From: DASPSM01 sp963800135
Lineage (GTDB): Bacteria; Planctomycetota; Planctomycetia; Planctomycetales; Planctomycetaceae
Direction of reading: 5' to 3'
DNA length: 64,000 nucleotides
Assembly: GCA_963800135.1 (NCBI GenBank)
Contig: CAWCZR010000008.1
Span: 1 to 64,000 of the forward strand
The number at the start of each line of letters is the position of its first letter. Position 1 is the first letter of the stretch. Positions 18,667 through 28,402 of the stretch are shown piece by piece. The notes beneath the pieces are model-generated. The model did no database searches. It saw nothing but the letters and a program-made list of their open reading frames with translations, and was not told where the DNA came from. A program made the position numbers and the translations under genes.

Positions 18667-19372
18667 TTATTTCGAGCGGGGCGCGGCGGCGGGGACCGAC
18701 GGTGCGGGCGTCGCACCAGCCGGCGCAGGAGCGGGGGTCGCGGCGGTAGCCGCAGGTGTGGGTCCCGTTGGTTGCAGCGAGTGGACCACCAGCATGCCCG
18801 CTCCGGTCACGAGCGACACGTCGGCAAAATTAAAGACAGGCCAATGAAACGCCCCGAACGTGAAGAGCAGGAAATCGCGGACGGCCAACACCGTGCCGCC
18901 GTTCTCGTCGATGCATTGCGGCAGCCCGATGCGGTCGTAAAGATTGCCGAGCGTCCCCCCCAGAATGAGCGAGAGCGCGACTGTCAGCCACCAACTGCGC
19001 GGCTCGAAAGCCGAAAAGCCACGTCGGAATGCCGACGACGGCGGCTCCGCTCAGGGCGGCGAAGAGCCAGGTGTAGCCTTGCCCGACGCCCCAGAGCGCG
19101 CCGCGGTTGAAACTGGTGAACAGGCGAAACGTGACCCAGCCGTTGAGATAGGCCACGCTGCTGCCGCTGCTCTCCGGCGGAGCGGCGAAGACGGCGTGCT
19201 GGCCGCGAATGACTGGTTCCCTGTCGGTGCCAGGATAGCCCAGGTCGCGGAACACGAGCGATTTCGTTGCCAGGTCGCCGGTGAGGACGATCGCGGCCAC
19301 CACGAAAAACACGACGGCCCGGTTGACGGGAACGCCGTTCAAGGAGAAAGATTCTCCCGTTTTCGCTCGCAT
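18667..19372 (-). CDS. lspA: Lipoprotein signal peptidase II (frameshifted)
   Basis: Aspartyl protease of the inner membrane that removes signal peptides from prolipoproteins. The N terminus has VFFVVAAIVLTGDLATKSLV, then the conserved FNRGALWGVGQG. One extra base near 19000 shifts the frame. After that LSLILGGTLGNLYDRIG supplies the first catalytic Asp and FNFADVSLVTG the second. A Pro/Ala-rich tail (PAATAATPAPAPAG) extends beyond the usual end. An insert between helices 1 and 2 makes it longer than E. coli LspA, as in other planctomycetes. ATG 19372 lies inside the upstream dksA-like gene, implying coupling. Confidence 0.88.
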
Positions 19373-19734
19373 TCGACGCAATTCTTTGCGTACGGGATGG
19401 CTTTGAGCCGCGCCTTGGGAATCAGAGACTTGGCGGGCGTCTTGCCATCTTCCTGGCACGAGAGGCAAGCGCCGAACGTTCCTGCGTCGATCCGCTTCAA
19501 GGCGGCGTCGATCTCGGAGAGCACATCCTGGTCGCTTTCGGCCACGCGCAGGGAAAAGTCCTGCTCGAAAGTTTGTGTGCCCAGTTCGGCAATATGCGTG
19601 GGGCTTTTCGAGTCGCCGCCGCCGTCATTGCGATCGAGAGCTTCGCGCGTCAATTGTTGGACGTCGCCGCGGATACGAGCTTGCAACAAAAGCAAGGCGC
19701 TCCTGAATTCGCTCAGCTCTGCCTTTTTGAACAT
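19339..19734 (-). CDS. DksA/TraR-family zinc-finger protein
   Basis: About 131 residues from ATG 19734. The N-terminal helical hairpin (ELSEFRSALLLLQARIRGDV) and AALKRIDAGTFGACLSCQED lead to a four-cysteine zinc finger with CLSC and CVEC about 30 residues apart. This is the DksA/TraR fold that inserts in the RNA polymerase secondary channel. The pairing with lspA, overlapping by 34 bases, recurs in several phyla. Acidic tip residues that make true DksA active cannot be assigned with confidence, so the gene symbol is left open. Confidence 0.8.
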   Translation of the reverse strand: MFKKAELSEFRSALLLLQARIRGDVQQLTREALDRNDGGGDSKSPTHIAELGTQTFEQDFSLRVAESDQDVLSEIDAALKRIDAGTFGACLSCQEDGKTPAKSLIPKARLKAIPYAKNCVECERKRENLSP

Positions 19735-20027
19735 AGATTTCGGTTCCGCTCGCCGTCGGTACGCCGCGAAAAGCACTTCATTATGGACGCCGCCTCCGAG
19801 TGGGTCAAGGCGCGCCGCGGCGCGTGCGAGACGGTTCTCGAGCAAGTGCCGATTACGTCGAAACGCGTTCAAGGCAATAGGTTGCCGCACGGCAAGACAG
19901 GCAAAATAGTGCCAGTGCTCGTCGGCTTGCGGGCGGTAACCAGGTACTTAGTTGCTTCGTTCGGGCACGCTTTTCGAGCGGCGGGGACTGCGACAGCCCC
20001 GTCAGGTGCGAAGAAACGAGGAGAACT
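19735..20027. other. Intergenic, no gene recognised
   Basis: Upstream region of the dksA-like gene. I see no convincing open frame on either strand and no clear promoter motif. The right side contains the T-run of the terminator described next. Confidence 0.4.
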
Positions 20028-20075
20028 GAAAACAACAGAACGGGGCCGGAGCGACACTCGCCGCCTCCGGCCCCG
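20028..20075 (-). terminator. Rho-independent terminator of PDZ-protein gene
   Basis: Perfect 11-base stem CGGGGCCGGAG (20041-20051) and its inverse (20065-20075) with a 13-base loop. On the minus strand it is followed by TTCTGTTGTTTTC. It lies 60 bases after the stop of the PDZ gene. Confidence 0.75.
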
Positions 20076-20134
20076 TCGAGATGGCTGCGGTCAAAATCAG
20101 TTGGAACCCTATCAATTCAGGACGGTGACGCGCA

Positions 20135-21052
20135 TCAGAATTGCGTACCGTGATTGGGGACTTCGTGCGATTCATCGGGCATCATGTCGCCCAGGTCGAT
20201 TACCAGGCCCTCTCCCGGAACGAAGCGGACTCCCGGCAGTAGCATGGAGTTCTGCATGTCCAAGGCAGCCTGCAGGTGTGCGCGTTCGTCGCGCGGCAGG
20301 TCCTTGACATTATGAATGTCTTTTTGGATCTGTTCACGGGTCCCCGTGAACTCCTTGCGCTCCACCTCTCCCTTGTCGTTGCGGTAAGCGATGGCCGCTT
20401 TGAACTGGTCTTTGCCCGTCTTCTCGATATTGAGCGATTCGAAACGATCCCAGTTGGCGTGCGCGCCGCCATGAGCCCCGGCCATCTCCTGCAACCGGTC
20501 CCAGGAGCGCTCGCGCATCCGATTTCGGGCGTCGTTCCGCGTTTCTTCACGGGACTCATTGCGACGCGCGTGGCGTTCGCGGGGTTCCTGATCGGCATTG
20601 CCCGCCCGTTCCGACGCGGGAACTTCGCTCAGGTTAGCGGTGAGTGTCTCGCTTTTCCCCTGGCGGATGATCCCGATCATGACCTTGTCGCCGGGCTTCT
20701 TGGCGCGGACCAGGTTGATGAGTTGCTCGGGAGACGTCAGTTTTTGATCGTCGCACGTGGTCAGAATGTCGTATTGCTTGATCCCGGCCTTGGCCGCGGC
20801 CGAATCGCCCGCAACCTCACCCACCAGCAAGCCCCCATTGGACATGTGTTCCTGCAGTTGAGCGGCCAGCGCTGGCGGGACGGCTTCAACGGCCACACCC
20901 AAGAAGGCGTGCGAGTCGGAGGCCTGCTTGTCGCTACGCGGCGTTTGGTTGCCAGCTGGGTCGGCATTGGTGGCCTGCGCCCGGGCAGAGGCAACGCAGA
21001 ACAAGGTGACGACGACGAAAGCAAGGGGCGCCCAAATGTTCCGTTTCGACAT
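20135..21052 (-). CDS. Exported PDZ-domain protein
   Basis: About 305 residues. It has a signal peptide (MSKRNIWAPLAFVVVTLFCV, then ASARA) and a PDZ domain at about 45-145 (FLGVAVEAVPPALAAQ, GLLVGEVAGDSAAAKAGIKQ, YDILTTCDDQKLTSPEQLIN). A charged Arg/Glu-rich linker (RHARRNESREETRNDARNRM) and a C-terminal region of about 110 residues follow. No protease domain is present, so it probably binds peptides in the periplasm or cell-envelope space. A good Shine-Dalgarno (AAGGAG) precedes the ATG. It is single-gene, with a strong terminator after it. Confidence 0.75.
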   Translation of the reverse strand: MSKRNIWAPLAFVVVTLFCVASARAQATNADPAGNQTPRSDKQASDSHAFLGVAVEAVPPALAAQLQEHMSNGGLLVGEVAGDSAAAKAGIKQYDILTTCDDQKLTSPEQLINLVRAKKPGDKVMIGIIRQGKSETLTANLSEVPASERAGNADQEPRERHARRNESREETRNDARNRMRERSWDRLQEMAGAHGGAHANWDRFESLNIEKTGKDQFKAAIAYRNDKGEVERKEFTGTREQIQKDIHNVKDLPRDERAHLQAALDMQNSMLLPGVRFVPGEGLVIDLGDMMPDESHEVPNHGTQF

Positions 21053-21190
21053 GTGTCAACTCCTTGAAGCAGAGAACCAACGGGGACGAGAAAAGAGAGC
21101 GGCGCGCTCGACAGCGGAATAGCCGCTGGGGCGGGCGGTACAACTGACGTACACACCCGAGATGCACACCGGACCGGCCCCGTCATCGCC

Positions 21191-21239
21191 AAAAAATCGG
21201 GCGGCCAAGGCCGGCAGCTTTCGCGCCGGCCCGGCCGCC
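21191..21239 (-). terminator. Orphan intrinsic terminator
   Basis: Stem GGCGGCC-AA-GGCCGGC (21200-21215) pairs with GCCGGCC-C-GGCCGCC (21225-21239) around a 9-base loop. On the minus strand it is followed by ATTTTTTGG. No protein gene lies directly upstream on that strand, so it may end a small RNA or an antisense transcript. Confidence 0.5.
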
Positions 21240-21245
21240 GATTGG

Positions 21246-21277
21246 TCTGCGACATCACCCACGCATGACGTCGCAGA
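21246..21277. repeat. Perfect 8-bp inverted repeat
   Basis: TCTGCGAC (21246-21253) and GTCGCAGA (21270-21277) flank a 16-base loop. It adjoins the orphan terminator. It could be part of the same RNA structure or a protein-binding site. Confidence 0.45.
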
Positions 21278-21809
21278 TGTCACAAGTGTGAAGACTCCCA
21301 GTTCTTCTTCACCCCTTTGGCAAATGACGTGCCCGATTGAAATATGCGGCGAATGTCGAGATCTCTTGGGTTTTTTGCGATTCCGGCGGGGAGCGTGTTG
21401 GAAACGAGCGGTTCCGGAAAAACCGAAGTGCGCGCCGATCGGCCACCGGGCCTCCTGGACGCGCGCCGGCCACGCCCATGAAACGCAGCACGGGAATTCC
21501 TGAAAGCGGGAAACAGGGCTCGCGCCGGGCTCCGTCTCCGCGCATTTCCGCTCGTTGCGGCTTCCACGCTGCCATCCGAAACGATATGGGGCCTTACGAC
21601 CCGCGCGTTCGTAATGGCCGGCGGTACTGCGATTGCTCCACGGCCGGCATTTCACCGCGAAACGCGCCGGCGATCGATCGATTTTCGCATTCTTCGTGTT
21701 TTTCCGGCCGCCGAGTGCCTCGTGCGACTTGAAAGTTGCGCGAGAGGATTCTATTCCTGTAAACCGAGCTCGATCGTTGAGGGAGTGAAAGCGATCTGGG
21801 AGCCCGTTC

Positions 21810-22469
21810 GTGCCGCAAGTCTTCCCGCGCGCGATGAATATTCTCTCGAGAGCGTCGCTCTTTGGGAGCCTGCTGGTCGCGGCACTCGTCTTGTGGATCT
21901 GCCTGGTCTACACACGTTCCCCTTACGGCACGGCCGCCGGCGTCATGCGCGTGCAGCAAGTCCCCTTCAGCCATCAACACCACGTCGGCGTGCTGGGGAT
22001 CGACTGCCGCTACTGCCATACGACGGTCGAGAACTCATCCTTCGCGGGACTGCCTCCGACGAAGACCTGTATGAACTGCCACTCGCAAATCTGGGTCGGC
22101 AGCGAAGTGCTCCAGCCGGTCCGCGAGAGCTACCAGACGAATAAGCCGCTCAGCTGGGATCGAGTCTACAACCTGCCCGGGTTCGTCTATTTCGATCACA
22201 GCATTCACGTGAACAAAGGCATCGGTTGCGCGTCGTGCCATGGGCGGATCGATGAAATGCCGTTCACCTATCAGGCCAAGTCGCTCTTGATGGAGTGGTG
22301 TCTCGACTGCCACCGGCATCCGGAGCGCGAGATTCGGCGGCGGGAAGAGGTCTTCAATATGAAGTACAAGCAGCCGGCCAATCAGATTGAGCTGGGCCAC
22401 CGGCTGGTAAAGGAATACGGCATCGCCAACGAGACCAAGCTGACAAGCTGCAGTGTGTGTCACCGATGA
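21810..22469 (+). CDS. actA: Alternative complex III subunit A, multihaem cytochrome c
   Basis: About 219 residues from GTG 21810 (MPQVFPRAMNI, the start typical of planctomycete homologues; ATG 21834 is the alternative). One N-terminal membrane helix (LFGSLLVAALVLWICLVY) is followed by five CxxCH haem sites: CRYCH, CMNCH, CASCH, CLDCH and CSVCH. ActA accepts electrons from the iron-sulfur/quinol part of alternative complex III and passes them to monohaem cytochrome. It is the first gene of the act operon; its TGA overlaps the ATG of actB. Confidence 0.9.
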   Translation: MPQVFPRAMNILSRASLFGSLLVAALVLWICLVYTRSPYGTAAGVMRVQQVPFSHQHHVGVLGIDCRYCHTTVENSSFAGLPPTKTCMNCHSQIWVGSEVLQPVRESYQTNKPLSWDRVYNLPGFVYFDHSIHVNKGIGCASCHGRIDEMPFTYQAKSLLMEWCLDCHRHPEREIRRREEVFNMKYKQPANQIELGHRLVKEYGIANETKLTSCSVCHR

Positions 22470-25400
22470 GCAACCGCAAGGATCTCGCATCCGAACTGGC
22501 GGAACTGGAACGGTCGCTCGGCGGCACGTCCGGCCGGCGCTACTGGCGCAGTCTCGACGAGCTCGCCGGCACGCCCGCATTTCAGAAACTGATGCGGCGC
22601 GAATTCCCGAGTCAGGCCGACATTTGGCCCGATTCGCTCAGCCGCCGTCACTTCTTGTCACTGATGGGAGCGTCGCTGGCGCTGGCGGGGTTGTCCGGCT
22701 GCTCGGTCAAGCCGGCGCCGATGGGGAAGATCGTCCCGTACGTCACGCCGCCGCACGAAATCGTGCCGGGCGAGCCGCTGTTTTATGCGACCGCCCAACC
22801 GCTGCCCGGCGGCGCCGTTGGTCTCTTGGTAGAAAGTCACATGGGACGCCCGACGAAGATCGAGGGCAATCCGGACCACCCGGCCAGCGGCGGTGCGACC
22901 AGCCTCTATCACCAAGCGTCAATCCTCACGCTGTACGATCCCGATCGCTCGCAGACGGTCACCTATCTCGGCCGCACACGGGCTTGGACGGAGGCGGCCG
23001 CCGCAGTCCGCGCGGCGCTGGCGAACGAGCGTAAAAACGGCGGGGCCGCCGTGCGGATTCTGAGTGAGCCAATCCTTTCGCCCTCGCTGGCCGTGCAGCG
23101 CGAGCGGCTCTTGAAATCGCTTCCCAAGGCGAAGTGGCACGTCTACGAACCGTTGCCGCAGGACTCGCGGCTGGAGGCGATTCGCCTCGCGTTCGGCCAG
23201 GCTCTCGATTGCCATTACGGCTTCAAGCAGGCCGACGTGGTGCTGTCGCTCGACGCCGACTTCCTGGGAAGCGAGCCGGGTAACCTCCGCGGGATCGCCG
23301 ACTTCATGTCGCGGCGGCGAATCCGGACGTCGGCGGCCGACGCGGAAAAAGCGTCAATGAATCGCCTCTATTGCATTGAGACCGAAGTCACCTGCACGGG
23401 TGCGAAGGCCGACCACCGCCTCGCCGTCCGCGTGCAGGATGTCGAAGGGCTGGCCCGTGCCCTGGCGGCGAAGCTGGGGGCGATGGGCGGCGAACAGTCG
23501 CAAACCTCCGCCGCAGCCGAAACGGCAGGGGCGCACGAAAAATGGATCGCGGCCGTCGCCAAGGATCTGTCCGCCCATCACGGTCGGGCGGTGGTGGTCG
23601 TCGGCAAGCGGCAGCCGGCTGCCGTGCACCTGCTGGCGATCGCCATCAATCAGAAGTTGGGCGGTGTGGGCCAGACCGTCTTTTACACGCGGCCGGCCAC
23701 GGAAGGACCCACCGCGCGGATCGACTCGTTGCGGGAGCTGGCCGACGACATGCGGCAGGATCGCGTGCGGTTGCTCTTGGTGCTTGATGCCAATCCCGTT
23801 TACTCGGCGCCGGTCGACTTCAAATTCACCGAGGCGATGGAGCACGTTCCGCTGCGTGTCCACTTCGGTCTCTACCAGGATGAAACGGCGCGGCGCTGCC
23901 ACTGGCATCTCAACCAGGCCCATTTTCTGGAGACGTGGGGCGATGCCTGGGCGTTCGACGGCACGGCCTCCATCATGCAGCCGTTGATCGAGCCCCTGTA
24001 TCGCGGGCGCTCGGCCGTCGAATTGGTCGCTTTCCTGGCGACGCTGCACGAAACGCCGGGCGAGGAGCTGGTCCGCGCCCGCTGGCGCGATTATTGGAAC
24101 ACGCAGACGCGCGGTCCCAAATCGGAAGATGACTTCGACCGGTTCTGGAAAACCGCGCTGCATAACGGCACGGTCGCCGGGACCGGTTTCCCGATCAGGA
24201 CGGTTTCGCTCGCCGACAATTGGCAGCGCCATCTTGGATCGCCCGCGGCCACTGCAGGAAGTGGGGCCTCAAGCGCGCCTGCGGGCAGCGGATCGAGTCA
24301 ATCCGGGAACTCCTTCGAGTTGGCTTTCGCTCCCGACCCGACCGTCTTGGACGGGTCGTTTGCCAACAACGGCTGGCTGCAGGAATGCCCGAAGCCGATC
24401 ACGCACTTTGACCTGGGACAACGCGGCCCTCATGAGCCCCGCGACGGCGCGGCAGTTGGGCGTCGAATACGGCGAATATGCGCATGGCGGCGAGCATGGC
24501 GGCTATTCAGCATGCCCGTCGTCGAGCTGACTTTCGACGGACGCAGTGTCGAGGCTCCCGCCTGGATCATGCCGGGTCACGCCGACGGCTCCATCACAAT
24601 TCATCTCGGCTACGGCCGCGAGTTTGCGGGCCGCGTCGGCGGTAAGCGGGGAGCAGCGCGTCGGCTTCAACGCCTACGCGTTGCGCACCGCCGCAGCAGC
24701 CTGGTTCGCTCCGAGCGTCCACGTCACCAAGACCGATCGGACGCATCTCGCTGGCCTGCACGCAAGAGCACCATCTGATGGAGAACCGCGAGCTGGTCCG
24801 CTCCGCCACGCTGGAGGAGTATCAAGCACAAGCCCGACTTCGCGGCCGAGCCTGAGAAGAAAAAGGAAGCCGAGGAAACTCACCGCGCGACGCCGCCGCT
24901 TGACGCTCTATCCAGCCGTTCGACTACAGGCCGCGCCAACACAAATGGGGCATGGTGATCGACCTGACTACCTGCATCGGCTGCAAGGCGTGCGTCGTCG
25001 CCTGCCAGGCGGAAAACAACATCCCCGTCGTCGGCAAGGAGCAGGTGGCAGCCGGCCGCGAGATGCACTGGCTGCGGATCGATCGCTACGTCAGCGGCAC
25101 CGCCGACGAACCGCAGGAGTTTCATTTCCAGCCGGTGCCCTGCATGCACTGCGAGAAGGCCCCCTGCGAATACGTCTGCCCCGTCGAGGCCACGGTGCAC
25201 AGCGCCGAGGGGCTCAACGACATGGTCTACAACCGCTGCGTCGGCACGCGGTTTTGCTCCAACAACTGTCCGTACAAGGTCCGGCGGTTCAATTTCTTCG
25301 CACTACGCCGACTATCGAGACGCCCAGTCTCGCGCCTGCAATACAACCCCGACGTCACGGTCCGCTCGCGCGGCGTGATGGAGAAGTGCACGCTACTGCG

Positions 25401-25663
25401 TGCAGCGAATTCGCCACGCCGAGATCGACGCCGACCGCGACGACCGGCCGATCGCCGACGGCGAAGTCGTTACCGCCTGCCAGGCGGCTTGTCCGGCCGG
25501 GCGATCGTGTTCGGCGACATGAACGACTCGGCCGCCAACGTCGCGCAAGTGGAAGGCGTCGCCGCTGCAACTACGCGCCTGCTGGCAGAGTTGAACACCC
25601 GGCCGCGGACGACGTACCTGGCCGCCGTCGCGCAATCCCAACCCCGAGCTGGAGGGGGCCTGA
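22466..25663 (+). CDS. actB: Alternative complex III subunit B, iron-sulfur protein (heavily frameshifted)
   Basis: Fusion of a molybdopterin-oxidoreductase-like domain that lacks cofactor with a C-terminal four-cluster ferredoxin domain. An N-terminal extension is followed by a TAT signal (SRRHFLSLMGASLALAGLSG). The long middle runs to about 24410. Further frames then carry LTWDNAALMSPATARQLGVE, GFNAYALRTAAAAWFAPSVH and MVIDLTTCIGCKACVVACQA, PCMHCEKAPCEYVCPVEAT, RFCSNNCPYKVRRF, and finally TACQAACPAGAIVFGD split across frames. At least six one- or two-base breaks lie between 24400 and 25660. ATG 22466 overlaps the actA stop. About 1,060 residues, the normal size. Confidence 0.88.
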
Positions 25664-25664
25664 C

Positions 25665-27091
25665 ATGCCGCGAGCCGCAGGCGTGAGTCCGGCAGACGCC
25701 GGCGCGACAATCGGCGGCATCCGATGAGCTGCGGTACGTCCCCGTCGGCCACAGCTTTGCCTCGGTGACCGATCAGATCTGCGGACCTGGTGCTCGGCCG
25801 CGCCACCCGCATGGGTTGGTACGTGACCTTCGCGGCCGGCATCGTTCCTGTTGCTGATGTTTTCTGGCGTTGTCGTATACCTGCTCGCCAAGGGCGTCGG
25901 CATCTGGGGCATCAACATCCCCGTCGGCCTGGGGCTTCGCCATCACCAGTTTCGTCTGGTGGATCGGCATCGGCCACGCCGGCACGCTGATCTCGGCCAT
26001 TCTGCTGCTGCTGCATCAGAAATGGCGGACGTCGATCAACCGCATTGCCGAGGCGATGACGATCTTCGCCGTGATGTGCGCCGGCACTGTTTCCGCTGCT
26101 GCACCTGGGCCGGCCCTGGTTCTTCTATTGGCTGTTGCCTTATCCCAACACGATGCAGCTGTGGCCGCAGTTTCGCAGCGCCCTGGTGTGGGACGTGTTT
26201 GCCGTCAGCACCTATTTCACCGTGTCGCTGATGTTCTGGTACATGGGCATGATCCCCGACCTGGCCACGCTCCGCGACCGTGCCACGAACAAGCGCTGGC
26301 AGATCGCTTACGGCATGCTGGCGATGGGCTGGCGCAATTCGGCCCGGCACTGGCATCGCTACGAGATGGCCTACTTGCTCTTGGCCGGCCTGGCGACGCC
26401 GCTGGTCATCTCGGTGCACTCGGTCGTCAGCTCCGATTTCGCCATTTCGATGGTGCCGGGCTGGCACGAGACGGTCTTTCCGCCCGTACTTCGTGGCCGG
26501 GGCCATCTTCTCCGGCTTCGCGATGGTGCTGCTGCTGGCGATCCCGATGCGCCACTTCTACGGCCTCAAGGATTTCATCACGCATCGAGCCACCTGGAAG
26601 TGATGGCCAAGATCCTGTTGGCAACCAGTCGTTCTTCACCTCCTACGGCTACTTCAGCGAGCAGTTCATCACTTGGATTCGGCGCGAAACCTACGACAAG
26701 TACGTCTACCTGCAACATTCTGATCGGCTGCGGCCAGTACGCCGGTGATCACGTGGATCACCCTCGGTCTGCATGTTCATCGCGCCGCAATTGCTCTGGA
26801 TTCCGCGGTTCCGCCGCAACGAGAAGGTGCTGGTCGTCGTTTCGCTGCTGGTGCTGGTGGGCATGTGGCTGGAGCGCTACATGCTCATCACCACCAGCCT
26901 GAGCCGCGATTTCCTGCCGTCGTCGTGGGGCATGTTCCAGCCGACGATTTGGGACATCCTGACATACTTCGGGTCGATCGGGCTGTTCGTCGTCACGTTT
27001 TTGTTGTTCTGCCGCTTTCTGCCGATGATCTCGATGTCGCGAAATGCGGGGCCTGTTGCCGGGCTCGCACGGGCACGAGGAGGGGCGATGA
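25665..27091 (+). CDS. actC: Alternative complex III subunit C, NrfD-like quinol-binding protein (frameshifted)
   Basis: NrfD/PsrC-family integral membrane subunit. Helices are readable in several frames: MFSGVVVYLLAKGVGIWGIN, FAITSFVWWIGIGHAGTLIS, LFPLLHLGRPWFFYWLLPYP split across a break, VWDVFAVSTYFTVSLMFWYM, MAYLLLAGLATPLVISVHSV and GLFVVTFLLFCRFLPMISM. Nearly all the breaks are single extra bases. The restored C terminus reads MRGLLPGSHGHEEGR, and TGA 27089 overlaps the actD ATG at 27088. About 470 residues. It should bind menaquinol or ubiquinol near the outer face of the membrane. Confidence 0.85.
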
Positions 27092-27695
27092 CGCCGGACG
27101 CAAAGCCCAAATCTACGGTCTGATGGCGGAGTTCGCTACGGCCGACGCGCTGTTCGCGGCCACGCGCCGCGCCTGGCAGGCCGGCTATCGCGAGATGGAC
27201 GCCTACACGCCTTACGCCGTCGAGGGACTGGCCGAGGAGCTGGGCGAGGGGAAAACCCGCGTGCCGTTGGTCGTGCTGATCGGCGGGCTGGTGGGGGCGG
27301 GCGTCGGCTTCTTCATGCAGTACTGGTCGATGGCCGTCGATTATCCGTTCAACGTCGGCGGCCGGCCGCTCAACAGTTGGCCGGTCTTCATTCCCGATCG
27401 CCTTCGAGATGATGATCCTGGTCGCGTCATCTCGGCGTTTCTGGGCATGCTGTTCCTGAACGGCCTGCCGCGACCGCATCATCCGCTGTTCAACGTGCCG
27501 CAGTTCGCGCGGGCCAGCCAGGACCGCTTTTTCCTCTGCATCGAGGCGACCGATCCGCAGTTCGATGCCGAGCGCACGCTGGCGTTTTTGTCCGTGGCCG
27601 AGTCGCACCTGGGCATCGTCGAAGTGCCGATGGACCCGCCCGCCACCCCGCGCGAGACCGCAATCGAACAGACGCATGTGGCCGTGATGTCATGA
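27088..27695 (+). CDS. actD: Alternative complex III subunit D (frameshifted)
   Basis: DUF3341-type membrane subunit. After one lost base near 27110 the protein reads IYGLMAEFATADALFAATRR, AGYREMDAYTPYAVEGLAEE, then two helices (VVLIGGLVGAGVGFFMQYWS and one broken by extra bases near 27400, FEMMILVASFSAFLGML). It ends with the conserved FNVPQFARASQDRFFLCIEA. About 200 residues. The stop overlaps the actE start by four bases. Confidence 0.85.
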
Positions 27696-28402
27696 ACGTG
27701 CACGACACAAAATCGCGCGGCATTCGAGCCCATGGTCATTTCGTGGCGCTCGTCCTGCTGCTTGGTCAGTCCGGCTGCCAGCAGCAGATGGCCAGCCAGC
27801 CGAGTTATCATCCGCTTGAAGCATCGACCTTCTTTGCCGACGGCCAGGCATCGCGGCCCACCGTCAAAGGAACCGTCGCCCGCGGCCACCTGGAGCTTGA
27901 CTGGCATCTTTATACGGGCCGCATTCCGGGGGCGAACGCCAAGGCCGAGGCGTCGCGAACCGAAACTCCCAAGCCTACGGGTCAAAACGTCGGCGCCAAC
28001 AAAGCTGACTTCGATCGCGGCCGCTTCGTCGACACGTTTCCCGAGCCTGTCACGCGGGAGACGATCGAGCATGGCTACCACCGCTACATGATCTACTGCG
28101 TCGTCTGCCACGATCCGATGGGGACCGGGCGCGGCAAGATCGTCGAACGTGGCTACATTCATCCTCCGTCGTACCACATCGCGCGCTTGCGGACCGCGCC
28201 GGTCGGTCGACTCTTCGCGGTGGCGACGGAGGGTTACGGAGCGATGCCCTCGTACGAGTCGCAGATTTCGGCCCGCGACCGCTGGGCCATCGTTGCCTTC
28301 ATTCGGGCTCTGCAGCTGAGCCAGCATTTTCCGGAAAACCAGCTCACGCCCGACATGCAGTGCCAACTGGCCGCCGCGCGATCGGCAAAGGAGGGGCCGT
28401 GA
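27692..28402 (+). CDS. actE: Alternative complex III subunit E, monohaem cytochrome c
   Basis: About 236 residues, intact. A lipoprotein-like signal (FVALVLLLGQSGCQQQMASQ) precedes a cytochrome c domain with one haem site, YCVVCHDPMGTGRG, and a downstream axial Met in YGAMPSYESQI. It likely relays electrons from ActA to the caa3 oxidase or a soluble carrier. It overlaps actF by four bases (GTGA). Confidence 0.88.
   Translation: MNVHDTKSRGIRAHGHFVALVLLLGQSGCQQQMASQPSYHPLEASTFFADGQASRPTVKGTVARGHLELDWHLYTGRIPGANAKAEASRTETPKPTGQNVGANKADFDRGRFVDTFPEPVTRETIEHGYHRYMIYCVVCHDPMGTGRGKIVERGYIHPPSYHIARLRTAPVGRLFAVATEGYGAMPSYESQISARDRWAIVAFIRALQLSQHFPENQLTPDMQCQLAAARSAKEGP

Larger units (their letters stand above)
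21053..21809. other. Long intergenic region with hairpins
   Basis: About 750 bases between the divergent PDZ gene and the respiratory operon. It must hold both promoters. It has two strong hairpins (21200-21239 and 21246-21277), described separately. Open frames such as one on the minus strand from 21655 are Arg/Pro/Ser-rich and do not look coding. No clear sigma70 promoter was found for actA. Confidence 0.45.

Noticed and set aside
21056..21655. Minus-strand open frame of 199 residues upstream of the PDZ gene
   Set aside because: It spans the terminator hairpin and is Arg/Pro/Ser-rich, so it is unlikely to be coding.
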